Positions 48,511 through 61,040 of a stretch of 64,000 nucleotides of DNA are shown piece by piece. This stretch comes from Megalonaias nervosa (Eukaryota; Mollusca; Bivalvia; Unionida; Unionidae), in the NCBI GenBank assembly GCA_016617855.1, contig JAECUM010004926.1, positions 1-64,000 on the forward strand. The letters are read 5' to 3'. Below the pieces are notes generated by a model. It made no database searches. It had not been told where the DNA came from and saw nothing but the letters and a program-made list of their open reading frames with translations. Both the position numbers and the translations under genes were made by a program. Numbering within the stretch: position 1 is the first letter of the stretch; each line of letters starts with the position of its first letter.

Positions 48511-49670
48511 TTGTATATGAGGTCTTCAACATATTTTTCTGACTTCGGACAGATGATTTGGTGCTGTTGGAGAAAATATGACTGCATCTTGTTTTTTTAT
48601 AAATGAAATGCCAGAGACATCTTTGGTCGTTGACAGAATGTGCAATATTTTACTTGATGCATACAAATTGAAATTTTGTGAAGCCACTCTTCATTTGTTG
48701 GAACTGAGTCCTTCCATGCAAGTGTACAAAATATATTTTTATTACATATCCATTAATCTTACATGCTTGATTGTGCATTCAATACATCTCTTCAACCTGT
48801 ATTTCCATATCACACCCTAGACTGAAACTTCTTTAGTGTCTTCTCTGACATCTATGCATTGATATTTTTATATGCAAATGAATCAAACTTTTATAAATTT
48901 CATTCATCCTGTAAAGCTAAAAACATTTCAGGTGTAAAAGGAGGAATATTTTATAAATACAAAACTGCATTCATCTTAATGAATGGAAAGTATTCATTTA
49001 ATATGGCTTGTGAATGCATATATTGGCCTAATGGCCTCAATATTTCCCTACACCATATCTGATTAGTTCTTTCCACCAACTCAGAATTAAACACCATTGC
49101 TTATGTAGTTTTGTGTGTATATTTTGGTCGAACACATTAAAAACCTTATTTGTTTGGAAGCTGCTGACAATACATGATGTCAGAATTGATTATGGAAAGT
49201 GACTAAATATGAATGATTTGAAGATTCTGTGTATGCAGTAATTTAAAGCCATGTCATGATACTCTTTAATTATGTTGTTTTGCTTTTATATATGTGGGTA
49301 TAGAAACAATTATAGTATGAGATATTCACAACAGCTACATACAATGTCTGAATGAAAAGAGACTAAAATGACTCTTAAGATGTAAGCCTAGAAAAGTTTC
49401 TTAACTCTTATATTTCTTAAGTTGTTATCAACTAAATCTGTCTGTTCATATAATCCTTTAATGAAATGAAAATTTCTTGCTCAGATGACCAAGTTTTATG
49501 GTAATCATGTTGTCAGTATGTCCATCCATTGTTTCAGCATGTCAGCTTTACAGGGAATTGTTGGATTTTACTTGAGTTATAGCTCCTGGTTGCCTATCCC
49601 ACTAATTTCAGCTTCCACAGCTTCACATTCACAAGGAATTTTTTTTCACTTCTTGGTATGCAGCTCAGTA

Positions 49671-50215
49671 TTGATGAGGCCTTGAATGAATTCTGTTTCC
49701 AGTGATTCACAACATCATTGCCCATCATTATTGATGAGGCCTTGAATGAATTCTGTTTCCAGTGATCCACAACATCATTGCCCATCATTATTGATGAGGC
49801 CTTGAATGAATTCTGTTTCCAGTGATCCACAACATCATTGCCCATCATTATTGATGAGGCCTTTAATGAATTCTGTGTTCAATGTTTCACAACATCATTG
49901 CTCATCAGTATTGATGAGGCCTTTAATGAATTCTCTGTTCAATGTTTCACAACATCATTGCCCATCATTATTGATGAGGCCATGAATGAATTCTGTGTTC
50001 AGTGTTTCAAAACATCATTGCCCATCATTATTGATGAGGCCTTTAATGAATTGTGTTCAGTGTTTCACAACATCATTGCCCATCATTATTGATGAGGCCA
50101 TGAATGAATTCTGTGTTCAATGTTTCACATCATTGCCCATCATTATTGATGAGGCCTTGAATGAATTCTGTTTTCAGTGTTCCATGACATCATTGTCCAT
50201 CCTCTTGACTTTGAT
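49671..50215. repeat. 60-bp minisatellite, nine copies
   Basis: Units read ATTGATGAGGCCTTGAATGA, then a variable CTGTGTTCAGTGTTTCACAA-like part and CATCATTGCCCATCATT. The left units carry TTTCCAGTGATCC and the right units GTTCARTGTTTC, so there are two sub-families side by side. Because 60 is a multiple of three, long frames are open on both strands; I do not read these as genes. Confidence 0.95.
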
Positions 50216-51983
50216 TCCTGCATCATAACCTTTCCAGGATGTGTTCAATTTCAAGAGGATCATGTGTGAGCCTTATATTGATGAGACGAGTGAATTTGAC
50301 CTCCAGTGTTCTGCAGCATCATTTACTGGACTTAAACTCATAGTCTGATTGTCCTCATGACTTTTGTGTCTGCAGCATAACTTGACCAGGATGTGTTGCA
50401 TTACAGCATGGTATCTTGGTGCATAAGCTACTTCATAGGTAGTTTAGCGGACTAGTGACAGGCAGTTGGCTGATTATGATCACACATTTGCGTGTACATA
50501 TGGAGTGAACTTAATGTGTGCAAAAATACATTGTCAAGTTGACTCCAAACATTATGTGTACAGAGGTTACATGATATTTGTTCCATTTGATTCTGTACAT
50601 ACATGTGCGTGGTTTTTTTTAGAAATATACTGTACATGATCTGTAGTGGCTGTATTACATACCGAATTAGAATGCTGACTGGTTAGACTTTCAGTATTTC
50701 ACATTTGTAAGAGTGATGATGACAGCTGAGTTAAATCTCCTTATTTGTTTTTGTTTTTTTTGAAGCAATACTTCAGTAATGAATATTAGATTTCAAGCTT
50801 ATTTATAATGTATCTTTATATTGGAACATCCTTGACCTTGTCCAACAGGTAGAAAAAAAGAAAACCTCAGATACAATTTCTGCTGTTGAGAACTGTTTGG
50901 AACTGCTTTTAGTCACAATTCTAATATGGTGGTGAAAGCAGACAAAGTCACAGTTGGAACTTTGTTCTCCTTTTCAGTTTGCACACAGCATACTTTTTAT
51001 CCTGTTGTCAAAAACCACTATGGAACAGAACAAAGGTTAATTACATTTGATCAGGATGCTTGCTAAAGATATGCGTAAGGATGTTGCATGAACCGGTTAG
51101 TTATATGGTATGTGACAAAATAAGAGTTCTTTAAATGGGTATCAAATAGACTTAACATAAATTCTTTATCTTTAATTACAAATACATGATGACCATTTTA
51201 GGCACTCTCGAGATGGTCATTTATTACTGACATCAAAACCAGCCTCACATAAGATTTATGGACCAGAAGTGTTCTTCATGTTATGTTGTGCATAATCAGC
51301 TGTAATGTTAATAAACATAACTGAAATTCTATTCCAATTTATCCTATTGACATGCCTGAAAGTAGCCTTAATATTGACATTTGGTCTTTTTGCAGTACAA
51401 TCAAAAATTTTATTTCTGACCAGCATGTGTGCAGATCATGTGACATTGACAGTAAGGTAGTCATAAAACTTGATTACTGTTTAGTGTTTTTTTTGTATTG
51501 TTATTTTAAGAAGACAGCACTCATATGCACATAATTAAACTGAATAATAATTTCCAATTAGGGATTGTGTATAATTTTATTACTTCTAATTAACATATGT
51601 GCATCTCAGGTAACATGGAACAGAATGGCAGTCATAGTAACGTGATTCTTGTCTTTTGTCTAGGAAAGCTACACAGTATAACATTGCTTTGCTTAAAATC
51701 AGATTTTGAAAGAATTTACATTGAGTACTATCATGACTTTATAGCAGCAGCTGCATCAGATCAACAATAAGGACCAGAAAGTTTCCTTTGACATCAAGTG
51801 CTTTGTTTAGAAATCACCCTAAGCAAGTTGGCATGCCACTGAGCATACATAAAAGCTGAGAGGTGCATAAAGAATAAGTGTTATATATTGCAATGAAAAT
51901 AATGCAACAAAATATAAATCTAGGACTACTTCAGTATTTTAAAGTACATGTACTAATACATTACAGACCCAACATACTAAATA

Positions 51984-54305
51984 CACCACTCCCTCGATAA
52001 CTCGCTCCCGGATAACTCGCGAACCCGCTTATAACGCGGTGTCCGGCATGGCTCCCGACTTTTTTTCCAAAGAAAATATATTTTAAAATGTGCTGAACGT
52101 GAAAAAAATGGCGATAAGAATTGGTAAATTGGTAAATTGAACCCTGATACATACCTTATTTTATGTAAATTTTCGTAAACGAAAATATATATTAATCATT
52201 AAATTTTGTAAAAACAAAATGGGAATACGGTATTTTCGATCTTTTTTGCAAACGTAAATCTTCTTAGTGGAAATTTTATGTCCGATAATTTAACGAATTT
52301 TTCAAATAATACAATGTGATATGTATGAAAAATTCTGATACATTTAAATAATTATTATTTTGATAACTGGATTGTGTACGAAAAATTAAAGGATACGAAA
52401 AAATACATGAAATACGGTAGCTCATTTTATCATCGGAAATGGTGATTATTGCCCGTAAAGATAGAATCCATATTGTGAAATTTGCAAGTTCTAATAAGAT
52501 ATCACATATTATGTTTGGGGTTTTTTTTGAGAGAAATAGTTGTCAATACACTGTAAATAAACAGTCTGGTGAAACAGCGATCAACGAAAAATTCTGGTAA
52601 ATACTAACAGGTGGTAACAGAGAATGAAATAAACACCAATTAAATGTCTTGCTATGTGAAATTCACGTTCTAATCCTTTAATTTAGCTTCAACGTAAACG
52701 CTATAATCGCAACATATTCTCTCCTATGAAAACATGAGAAGAATCAATCGACCGTCACATCGAAACCCGTGAGTACTTCTGTGAGAACCTAATTACATGC
52801 CGGCTTTATTTTGATCAACAACGTGGGGAAGTGTTTGTTGAATTAAAAAAATCAGTTAAAAGAGACCTGTGTTGTTTTATCACTTTGAATATGTCTTTTG
52901 TATCAAATCAAGCAAGGGAAGTACAATAAAAAAAATTCAAAGGCATGCCAATAGGAGCATAAGTTCTTGTGGTCATTACCGTTCTCAAAATTCATTTTAT
53001 TTGACCAATCGAAAATGGTTTCACATTTTTATGTACTTAACATCACTAAAGTATATAATATCAGTAATGTATCCTAATCATTTGTAAATGTGACCATGGA
53101 GAGCAAAGGAAGTAAGCGAAAGGTGTACTGGTGACTGAAAAGCTGTGCATCATAGATAGGGTTCATAATGGCGAAGCGAGATCCAACGTTTGCAATGAAC
53201 TAAACAATTGCTGAGTCGACATTTAGAGGTTGGCTTAAGGATAAGCAGAAACTTCGGGATTATTTACATGATGTTGATTCAGATAATGGGATCAAACGAA
53301 AACGAGCACGGACTGCAAACGATACTGAATTAGATGATGCTGTGTACGCATGGTTCACACAGCAACGTGAACAAGGTGTTCCCATCTCTGGAACAATTCT
53401 CAAGGCCCAAGCAGAAAAAATGGCAAAAAGTATGGAGAATGAATCTCGTTTTAGGGCAAGCCATGGATGGCTTTGGAGATTCCAGCGCCGACAGAATTAA
53501 ACAAAATTCATTGTCGGGAGAAATACGCTCAGCGAATCAGGAAGCCGCATGTAATTATCCATACCAGCTCAGAGAGATAATCATCCGTGAACAATACACA
53601 GAGGCGGCAGAGAAATCAAAGAGTAACAAAAAAAAAAAAAAAAATGAACAGATGTTTTCAAAAGGTGAAGTGATATTTGTCAAACGTGTCACAAACTGCA
53701 AGTATTATCGTGTTCTAATTTACGTTATTTTAAATTTGTAGACCCATTAAATTTATGTTGGTAATGGTTAACCCTTATAAATTTTTTATTTTTTTTTCAT
53801 TTTACTTCTACCGCAATCAAATCTACCCATCGTTCGATCGACATTGTTTTTTCGAAATGAGTGTCGATCTTTTGTATAAAAAAGGTCTATTTTGAATCAA
53901 ACAATAAAATTAGAATTTATCCAATTCAACACAAAAATTTGTGACGTAATACACAATGTGCGAAGTCGTACATGTGTTAAGCGAACGGAAACCATGTGGA
54001 ATAAAGTTTTGATGATTTCCTCAATATACTGTAAGTTATCCTGACATTAATGTTACTCTGTGAGGAAAAATGTAAACAAAGTACACTGCTATGAAGAGAT
54101 ATTTATTCACAGTTAATCTTAGCACGATTATTAATTGAGTATTCAACATTAACATGCCAACCCAACCCAACCCCCTTTTGCCTCTACGTCGATCCCTTTG
54201 TTAGTTTTGTTGTTTGTTATAGGTCCCTCGATAACTCGCGCCCTCGCTTATAACGCGGTCGATGGTTTTGGACCCCGTTGTGCGCGAGTTATCGAGGGAG
54301 TGGTG
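51984..54305 (+). mobile_element. Tigger/pogo-type element, 2.3 kb, complete ends
   Basis: The tips are perfect inverted repeats of 22 bp starting CACCACTCCCTCGATAACTC, flanked by TA (51982-51983 and 54306-54307), the Tc1/mariner target. A second block, CGCTTATAACGCGGT with GATAACTCGCG, occurs near both ends in the same orientation and may be a transposase binding site. The inner part is AT-rich and contains a broken transposase gene. Its CpG content stands out from the neighbourhood, suggesting a recent arrival. Confidence 0.95.
53090..53625 (+). pseudogene. Tigger transposase remnant (CENP-B-type DNA-binding part)
   Basis: Starting near ATGGAGAGCAAAGG, the frame has early stops. It then gives STFRGWLKDKQKLRDYLHDV (first helix-turn-helix) and DDAVYAWFTQQREQGVPISG, TILKAQAEKMAK, FRASHGWLWRFQRRQN (second, CENP-B type). 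A stop follows at once. The DDE catalytic domain is missing: sequence beyond about 53630 is AT-rich and unlike a transposase. An internal deletion has made the element non-autonomous, although its ends are intact. Confidence 0.85.
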
Positions 54306-55129
54306 TAATAAATAATACAATATACATAGATATTTCTGTTTTTAGATTATATCAGAATTACCACTGGCTGCCAAATTTGTCAAGAAAGTTGGCAAATTAA
54401 GGGACAATGAAGAAGCTGAATATAAAATAGTATCAGCAGATGTGGTCTAGCTGCTTCCAGCACCAAACCTGTCAATCGCTGGCTCCCAAATATTATATGA
54501 ATTTTAAAAAGAGGGAGTACAATTTTGTTTGTCGGACCTTGTTACAATAGTTACATTTTCTACCCTAATAAGTTTTAATACCAGCTTAATGGCACATGAA
54601 ACAGTGATGTATCTTTTGTTGTTTTGTGCTAATTGCAAACGATCACCATCATCTTAAAAAATATTAAGAAAATGTTTCACATGAGAATATTTGTAAATTC
54701 TTAATGTGATGTTTGAAGTTGTTACTTGGTGGGTTACGAGTACTTGATAAATGGACACATTTTATATACCTCTTAACCATGATGATGTTGTTGCTGATGC
54801 TGCTTCTATTCATTATGTAGTTGTAATAGATTCATATTATTAATTATTATCCAGATAATAAAAGAAATCATCAGTTAATTATCTAATTTGTCCATCCTGT
54901 TACGTGATATATAAGTTAATGTCAGCAATGCTCTGACAAGCAATATCTGGAAAGGAAAATTGATAGTTATCTTCTAACTGTTACTTTATAGAAGATGAGA
55001 TACTGGACCATTGATTCATGACATATTTGATGTGAAAATGAAGCATTTCAAATTTGGGATGTTTCTCCCACAGGATTGGCTGAAGAGCGTATTGTTAGTC
55101 AAATAGGATTGTTGTGGTAAAAGCCAGTT

Positions 55130-55760
55130 AATTGGCTCATCTTTGTTTGATTTGGATCTGGGTTTCATATTAGATTTAGTGGAGTTAATCAGGGAACCAG
55201 TTTACTTTACAATTGTACCTCAGATGCTTCAAACTACACAAATTTTTCTTGCAAAACATCTGCTTGACCAAACTGTTAATTATAAAATTTCTAAAATATG
55301 GCATCCCAGCAAGCAATTGATGTTGAAGACAAAAGGGAAAATAAAAATTGTTAATAATCAATCCAGAAGACAAAAGGGAAAATAAAAATTGTTAATAATC
55401 AATCCAGAAGACAAAAGGGAAAATAAAAATTGTTAATAATCAATCCAGAAGACACAAGGGAAAATAAAAATTGTTAATAATCAATCCAGAAAAATTAAAA
55501 GGAATGTTCAGATTCTTCGGAATAAAATCAGGAATGGATACAGTTGCATTTTTATCGGACATGTCGGTTGAGTATGTCTCATGAGATATGTTTGCCATCA
55601 TGTGAAATCGAAAAAATTTCCAAGAATTACATAAAGTTGAGAGATAGCAACAAGCCATTGTGCCACATGGGCTCAAGGGAACTGAAGTTGGTGCAACTGT
55701 ACTAGAGGTAAATAAGGTCTACGTGTACTTTACAAGCTTTTCAGCTGTACGTAATGGTTA
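55130..55760. repeat. Dispersed repeat, diverged copy at 59150-60740
   Basis: Shared landmarks are GATTTGGATCTGGGTTTCAT (55150) against TGATCCAGATCTAGGTTTCA (59190), AGAGTTGATC/GAGTTAATC, TTTGAGTATGTCT-like text and AAGTTGAGAGAT at 55634 and 60636. The second copy is longer. No coding frame is seen. Confidence 0.55.
55328..55491. repeat. 41-bp tandem repeat, four copies
   Basis: Four units start GACAAAAGGGAAAATAAAAA and end with ATCAATCCAGAA; the last has GACACAAGGG. The array lies inside a larger dispersed repeat whose partner lacks it. Confidence 0.93.
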
Positions 55761-57435
55761 CTGTTGCTGCATCAGTTTCAAATACCGAACTTTCTAAATA
55801 CATTTTTTTCCAACTTTACAGTAGCAGTATCTGATATTTGGTACACCTTACTGAGAACTGGTCAAACTTATGGAAAAAATGAACTGCCTTACTGACATGT
55901 TCTTGTTAGGGGTGGCAGGTCTGACTAGGTGGAAATGGTAGAGCATTTATTCTGATGGCTTATATGATGAGACCTTGAAAAAGTGGGATTTCTTTCATTC
56001 CATGGCCTCATTTTGAGGAGTTACGTTCCCTGGGTTCCCATAATGCTAACTATGGTCTCACTTTACAAGTTCCTTTGTTTAATCCCTACTAAGCAGATTG
56101 TAGTGAGTGGGGCCTTTTGTGATGCACACATTTCTAATAGCTTTAGTTCATTTTACAAGCATTTGCAGACTTGTATCTTTGATTTCAAGGTCAGGGGATA
56201 TCATTTCACATATCTTTCAAATCTAATGAAGACAAAATGTCAAAGGGATAATGTAAACTACTAGAAAATACTTGGCACATATATTGGTAAAAATTTAGAT
56301 ATTTGATTTTAATTTTGCAAGCTTCCTTGTCTGCACTTCACCACTATCTTTTACCTAGATGATTACATTAATGTAAAAATGTTTTATCAGGTACTCAAGT
56401 TACCAGTAAAAGCATGACATATTTGAATATCTGATTTACATCAAAAGAGCTGCACAATGAAATTCTCCGTTCAAGATCTTGCTCCCATTTAACCTTAGGC
56501 TTTACCTACTATCTTCCAGTGCTGTGTTATAATTCTTGTTTTCTCTGAATTTTTGTTTCCACTAATAATTTGTTGTAAATGATAAATTATATATCTCTGC
56601 AAGTTCGTTACCTCAGATATAGTCCCTTTTGTCATTAGTTGAACTTTGATAATATGTTACACTATTTGCTGTCATCAGCTTCGCATTGAAGCTCAGCAGA
56701 CAGCTATCAAACCTTGACTATTTTTTAATTGCCAACCTTGACTATCTTAATTGCCAAATTTATTGTTTTAAATGATATGAATCACTCTCTAAAATTAGAT
56801 CATTATTGGCAAATCTGGCTATCACTAGTAAAAACAAAGATACTTTAAATTAATGGATGCACACACAAGAAATATAAGGCAGACATTTTCGTTTTTCTCA
56901 AAAGTATGTACATACTAATCATAATGAAAAAGCTTACCCAGGTGGTGCATAGGAGTCAGGATTTGGGTAGCATGTGGTTAAACACCACACTCAAGGTGCA
57001 ACACTGCACTTGTTAATATTTTGCACTAACAACTCCAATACTTCCAGTACCATGTGGCATATCGCGTAAGCAAACACTGACCACATAGCAATTATTTGGT
57101 GTTTGTGGAGATCAAGATAAATTTTGTGAGCCTAAAAACGACATGCAATAGAGGACTTACGAATTGTGATTCATGTCTGAAATATGATTGTCATACAGCA
57201 TGTTGAAAAATATTAAATCTGTTAGAAACTCAACTGAAGTTCATACATAATGTAATTTTTCTATAGGGTCTACTTATAAATATGATCATGATAAGTTATT
57301 TTAGGATAAAATACATTGAGCTCGAAGAAGGAGCATAGTATGGAGGCAAACAGAGTAAATGATATGTGCATAGTGACCAACCTTTGCCATAGAACTTTAC
57401 CATAATTACCTCATTTTCATTTCATTATTTTATAG

Positions 57436-57617
57436 AGTCCTGAGTTAAGAACAGTTGCAGCAGAGGGTTTGGCCAAATTGCTCCTATCTGGCCGTTTGGT
57501 GTCTGCCAAGATTCTGTCACACTTAATACTGCTGTGGTACAACCCTCTCACAGAGGATGACTCTTATCTAAGAGACTGTCTGGGAACTTTCTTCCCAATC
57601 TATGCTTTTGCTGGCAG
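57436..57617 (+). CDS. NCAPG: NCAPG exon G (Cnd3 domain)
   Basis: The acceptor is ATTTTATAG and the donor is CAG|GTAGGA. The exon begins in phase 0 and ends with two bases of an Arg codon (phase 2). It encodes SPELRTVAAEGLAKLLLSGR, then VSAKILSHLILLWYNPLTED and a third helix pair ending FFPIYAFAG. The LLWYNP...LRDCLG...FFP block is a well conserved signature of CAP-G, so this exon carries the best family evidence in the window. Confidence 0.96.
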
Positions 57618-58707
57618 GTAGGATGTTGAATGTCAAGAATAAAGTAACATTATTTGAAACAACCTATGTGAGGAGATAGTAATACATAGCTACCACTTTG
57701 AAGTTAATGGTGGTGATGTCAAGATTTATTTTGTATAAAGAATTTCTGTTGAAGTTATTTTTCAAGTCAGAGACAGGAAAGGTATATCTTAGAACTGGTT
57801 GCAAGTGAGATTCATTTGCACAACCTTTTTTGAAGGTGAGATGTAGTGTTTTGCACAACCATGTTCACATTTAAATGTGTTTACCTATTCATTGTGGAAG
57901 ATCTTTGTGTAGGTGTATTTTAAATAATGAGTCAGAAGAAAAGAACTTGAACTATAGTTGCACATTTGTAGCTTCTGTATTTTGAAAAATGGTACTTGGC
58001 GATTCCCCAGCATTAGCAAGCATGTTGGTGAATTGGGCAATTCCCCAGCATTAGCAAGCATGTTGGTGAATTGGGCAATTCTCCAGTATTAGCAAGCATG
58101 TTGGTGAATTGGGCAATTCCCCAGCATTAGCAAGCATGTTGGTGAATTGGGCGATTCCCCAGTATTAGCAAGCATGTTGGTGAATTGGGCAATTCCCCAG
58201 CATTAGCAAGCATGTTGGTGAATTGGGCAATTCCCCAGCATTAGCAAGCATGTTGGTGAATTGGGCAATTCCCCAGCATTAGCAAGCATGTTGGTGAATT
58301 GGGCGATTCCCCAGCATTAGCAAGCATGTTGGTGAATTGGGCGATTCCCCAGCATTAGCAAGCATGTTGGTGAATTGGGCAATTCCCCAGCATTAGCAAG
58401 CATGTTGGTGAATTGGGCAATTCCCCAGCATTAGCAAGCATGTTGGTGAATGTAATGTAATCATCTTGCCATTATTTGATATTGTTTATCACTTTTCAGG
58501 TGGTGACTTTGTATTTGTTTATTATTAAGATTTTCACTAAAAGATTTTGTGTTCAAGTCATAACAAGGGTGGGGACATGTGTGTGGCAATGGTTACATCA
58601 TGGCCCTTTATCTATGCAATAAAATTGTTCTTTGGAGTCCTTGCTTTACTGAGATTTTCTTCCATATTTATTTGCATACTTATTGTGAATTCTGGTGTAT
58701 GTTTCAG
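57618..58707 (+). other. NCAPG: NCAPG intron G-H: content
   Basis: This 1.1-kb intron is nearly half occupied by a 39-bp minisatellite (58002-58451). The other parts are AT-rich without other features. Confidence 0.7.
58002..58451. repeat. 39-bp minisatellite, 12 copies
   Basis: Twelve units read CAATTCCCCAGCATTAGCAA then GCATGTTGGTGAATTGGG. Variation is confined to a few places (CAATT/CGATT, CAGCATTAG/CAGTATTAG). The array ends 256 bp before exon H. High homogeneity suggests current length polymorphism. Confidence 0.96.
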
Positions 58708-58885
58708 GGACAACCAGGAGATGGTGGAGGAAGCTTTCATCCCAACGCTTAAAAAACTACTGAATGCCCCAGCATCCAGCCCTCTGGCTGAAGTTGACGT
58801 TAACAATGTGGCAGAATTGTTGATTCAGCTGACAAATGTGAAACTGCTTGCTCAGAACCAGGAAAGAGTTGTGGTAAATTATCTG
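58708..58885 (+). CDS. NCAPG: NCAPG exon H (end of Cnd3 domain)
   Basis: The acceptor GTATGTTTCAG is preceded by T-rich sequence. The first base completes the Arg codon from exon G. It encodes DNQEMVEEAFIPTLKKLLNA, then PASSPLAEVDVNNVAELLIQ and LTNVKLLAQNQERVV. The NAPASSPLAE..NVAELL string is a strong CAP-G signature. Two donors keep phase 0: CTG|GTATGC after 58885 (used here) and GTG|GTAAAT after 58873, which would drop four residues. The open frame continues to a TGA near 58937, but that part is intron-like. A cDNA would settle the donor. Confidence 0.93.
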
Positions 58886-60879
58886 GTATGCTCACGTGTT
58901 GTTGAATATCTCGAGAATATCATCAAAGCCAAGACATGAGGCATTTTGATTTAGAGCTTGGCACAGATTTACTGGACACAGTATTCTGATTGAGATTAAT
59001 CAACTGGAATGTTAGATGTTGGGTACAGTCAGAACTGTCCATAGCAGCCACTCATGGGGAACTGCCAATCTTAGTTTTGATGATAGTCATACTGAAATGA
59101 CCTTTAAATTACAGACTTATGGAAAAAAGCAAAATTAATAAAAATACGACCATTGCTGTCAGACCTGATACTGGCTTGTCTGTATTTGATCCAGATCTAG
59201 GTTTCATTTAGATTCAGTAGAGTTGATCGGCGGTCCAGTCATACTGTTACATTGATGCTTAGATGCTTGTAACTGCCCATACTTTTCATGAAAAATACTT
59301 GCATGATCAAGCCAGTGCTTGTAGAATAAAAATGGCATACAATGAACAAAACAACTCTAAAAACAAAAAAGACAATAAACCTCTTAAAAAGTTCAAACAC
59401 TAAGTATAAAAGTATGAAAAGGAATATCCAGATTCTTGGCAGGGTACACACAGACTATGACAGTTTGCGAAATTTCAGGTGGTAGCTTTATATTCTTGAA
59501 ACTTCATGAAAAATAGCTTTGTTGAACGGTTTGTGAAAGTTTGTGCATTTTGAGGGCAATGGGATTTCACTTTTTTTGTTGTAATGTTTCCTTTCATTTC
59601 ATTTTTAAAATATCTTTATTTAAAATCTCAGAGTTTGTCAATTGATATGATAGCATCTACCATCGTCTTCTTGGTAAGTGAACAAAAGGAAGTAACTCGT
59701 GAACTGGGCGTTTATAGACGTGTATACATGTTCAATTCATCTTCCAACCAATCAAGTTTTTCTGCAAAGATTTTGTCACTCTTCAGAGTTTGGCCATTAT
59801 CAGTCATGCAGAATTGATCGATAGTTATGTAATTTGACACTTTTTTAAATCTTTGGACTTCTATGACTCAAGCAATGCCTGGAAAGTGCTCTTTTTAAGC
59901 CAAACAACTTGAGAAATCAGACTTCAAACTGTGCTTTAAAAAAAGTTCCTAAGAAATGAACACAAAGCATTTTGCTGCTTGTAAGAAAGGCTTCAAACTA
60001 GCTGCAGTGAGAGAGCAAGCTGTTTCCAGTCAACAAAAAGGCAAAAACAATGATTTACTAGAAGAGTTGCAGCCAATAGTGCTGCTTTCAAGCTTCTTTA
60101 GTATAACTATGCCCTATTCGGACTTAAAGAATAGTACTTCATCAGAAAGACAGTTAGGCAGACATCAGTCAATATCAAAGTACCTATACAAAAGTTACGT
60201 TATGAAAGTCAAAATCATATGGACTATAATTGTTGTGAATTATCATTACAGTTGCAAATCATTGATGAAAGCAACATTTTTTCATTGATATTACCTGGCA
60301 GTCAAATAGCATCACTACATTCCTGTGGTGAAAGAAAGACTGCATACTGAGCTTCCTTCAGCATTGCACCACACTTTATATTTGATTTGTAATGTACATA
60401 AGTCACAAGTTTTGCTGGTTGGTAGGTCATGAAGTTTGTAAAATGGTCAGTGAAAGTTCAAGAATTTTTTTTCTTCTCAAAATATGTGTGAACCCTGCTT
60501 GGGGAAAAAGCAGGAAAGGCAATGATTACATTTATTAGACATCACATTGTGTTGATTTGAGTATGTCTTATGGTAGTAGAGTTGATTGCTATCACCACTT
60601 GAAATAGGAAAAAAAAACCCCAAAGATTATGTCAAGTTGAGAGATCTAGTAAGAAGTTCTGTTTTAGCTCAATGGGGATTGGAACTACAGTTTCTGAAAC
60701 TGTACTGAGGGAAATTATGGTCTAAGTGAACATCATGTTTGTCTTCATTAGATTAGTCTCAGATCAAACTTCTGAATATTCTAAATGCATGTTTCTTCAT
60801 TATCAATAGCAGTACGTGAAATTTCATTACACCCTACTGAAAACTGGTCTAAGTTGTGTAAACATTTTGACTGCATTAC

Positions 60880-61009
60880 TGAGGTCTTGCTAGGGTTGGT
60901 AGGTCTGGAAGAGGTCAAACTGGCCTTTGTACACAAGTGACCTCCGTATGCAGGTTCACCTTTCAGACTCTACTTTCGAACAAATACAATGGACAGAATA
61001 CCATTATTA

Positions 61010-61040
<31 letters not shown>

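Larger units (their letters stand above)
45857..57435 (+). other. NCAPG: NCAPG intron F-G: content
   Basis: This 11.6-kb intron holds a 64-bp repeat (46921-47111), a degraded SINE (48294-48510), a 60-bp minisatellite (49671-50215), a full-length Tigger element (51984-54305), and a 41-bp repeat (55328-55491) within a block that recurs at 59150-60740. Between 56000 and 57435 I see nothing beyond AT-rich sequence. Confidence 0.6.

Noticed and set aside
58002..58451. Regular array resembling a CRISPR
   Set aside because: Units are contiguous 39-bp copies with no unique spacers, inside a eukaryotic intron. The same holds for the arrays at 49671 and 55328.
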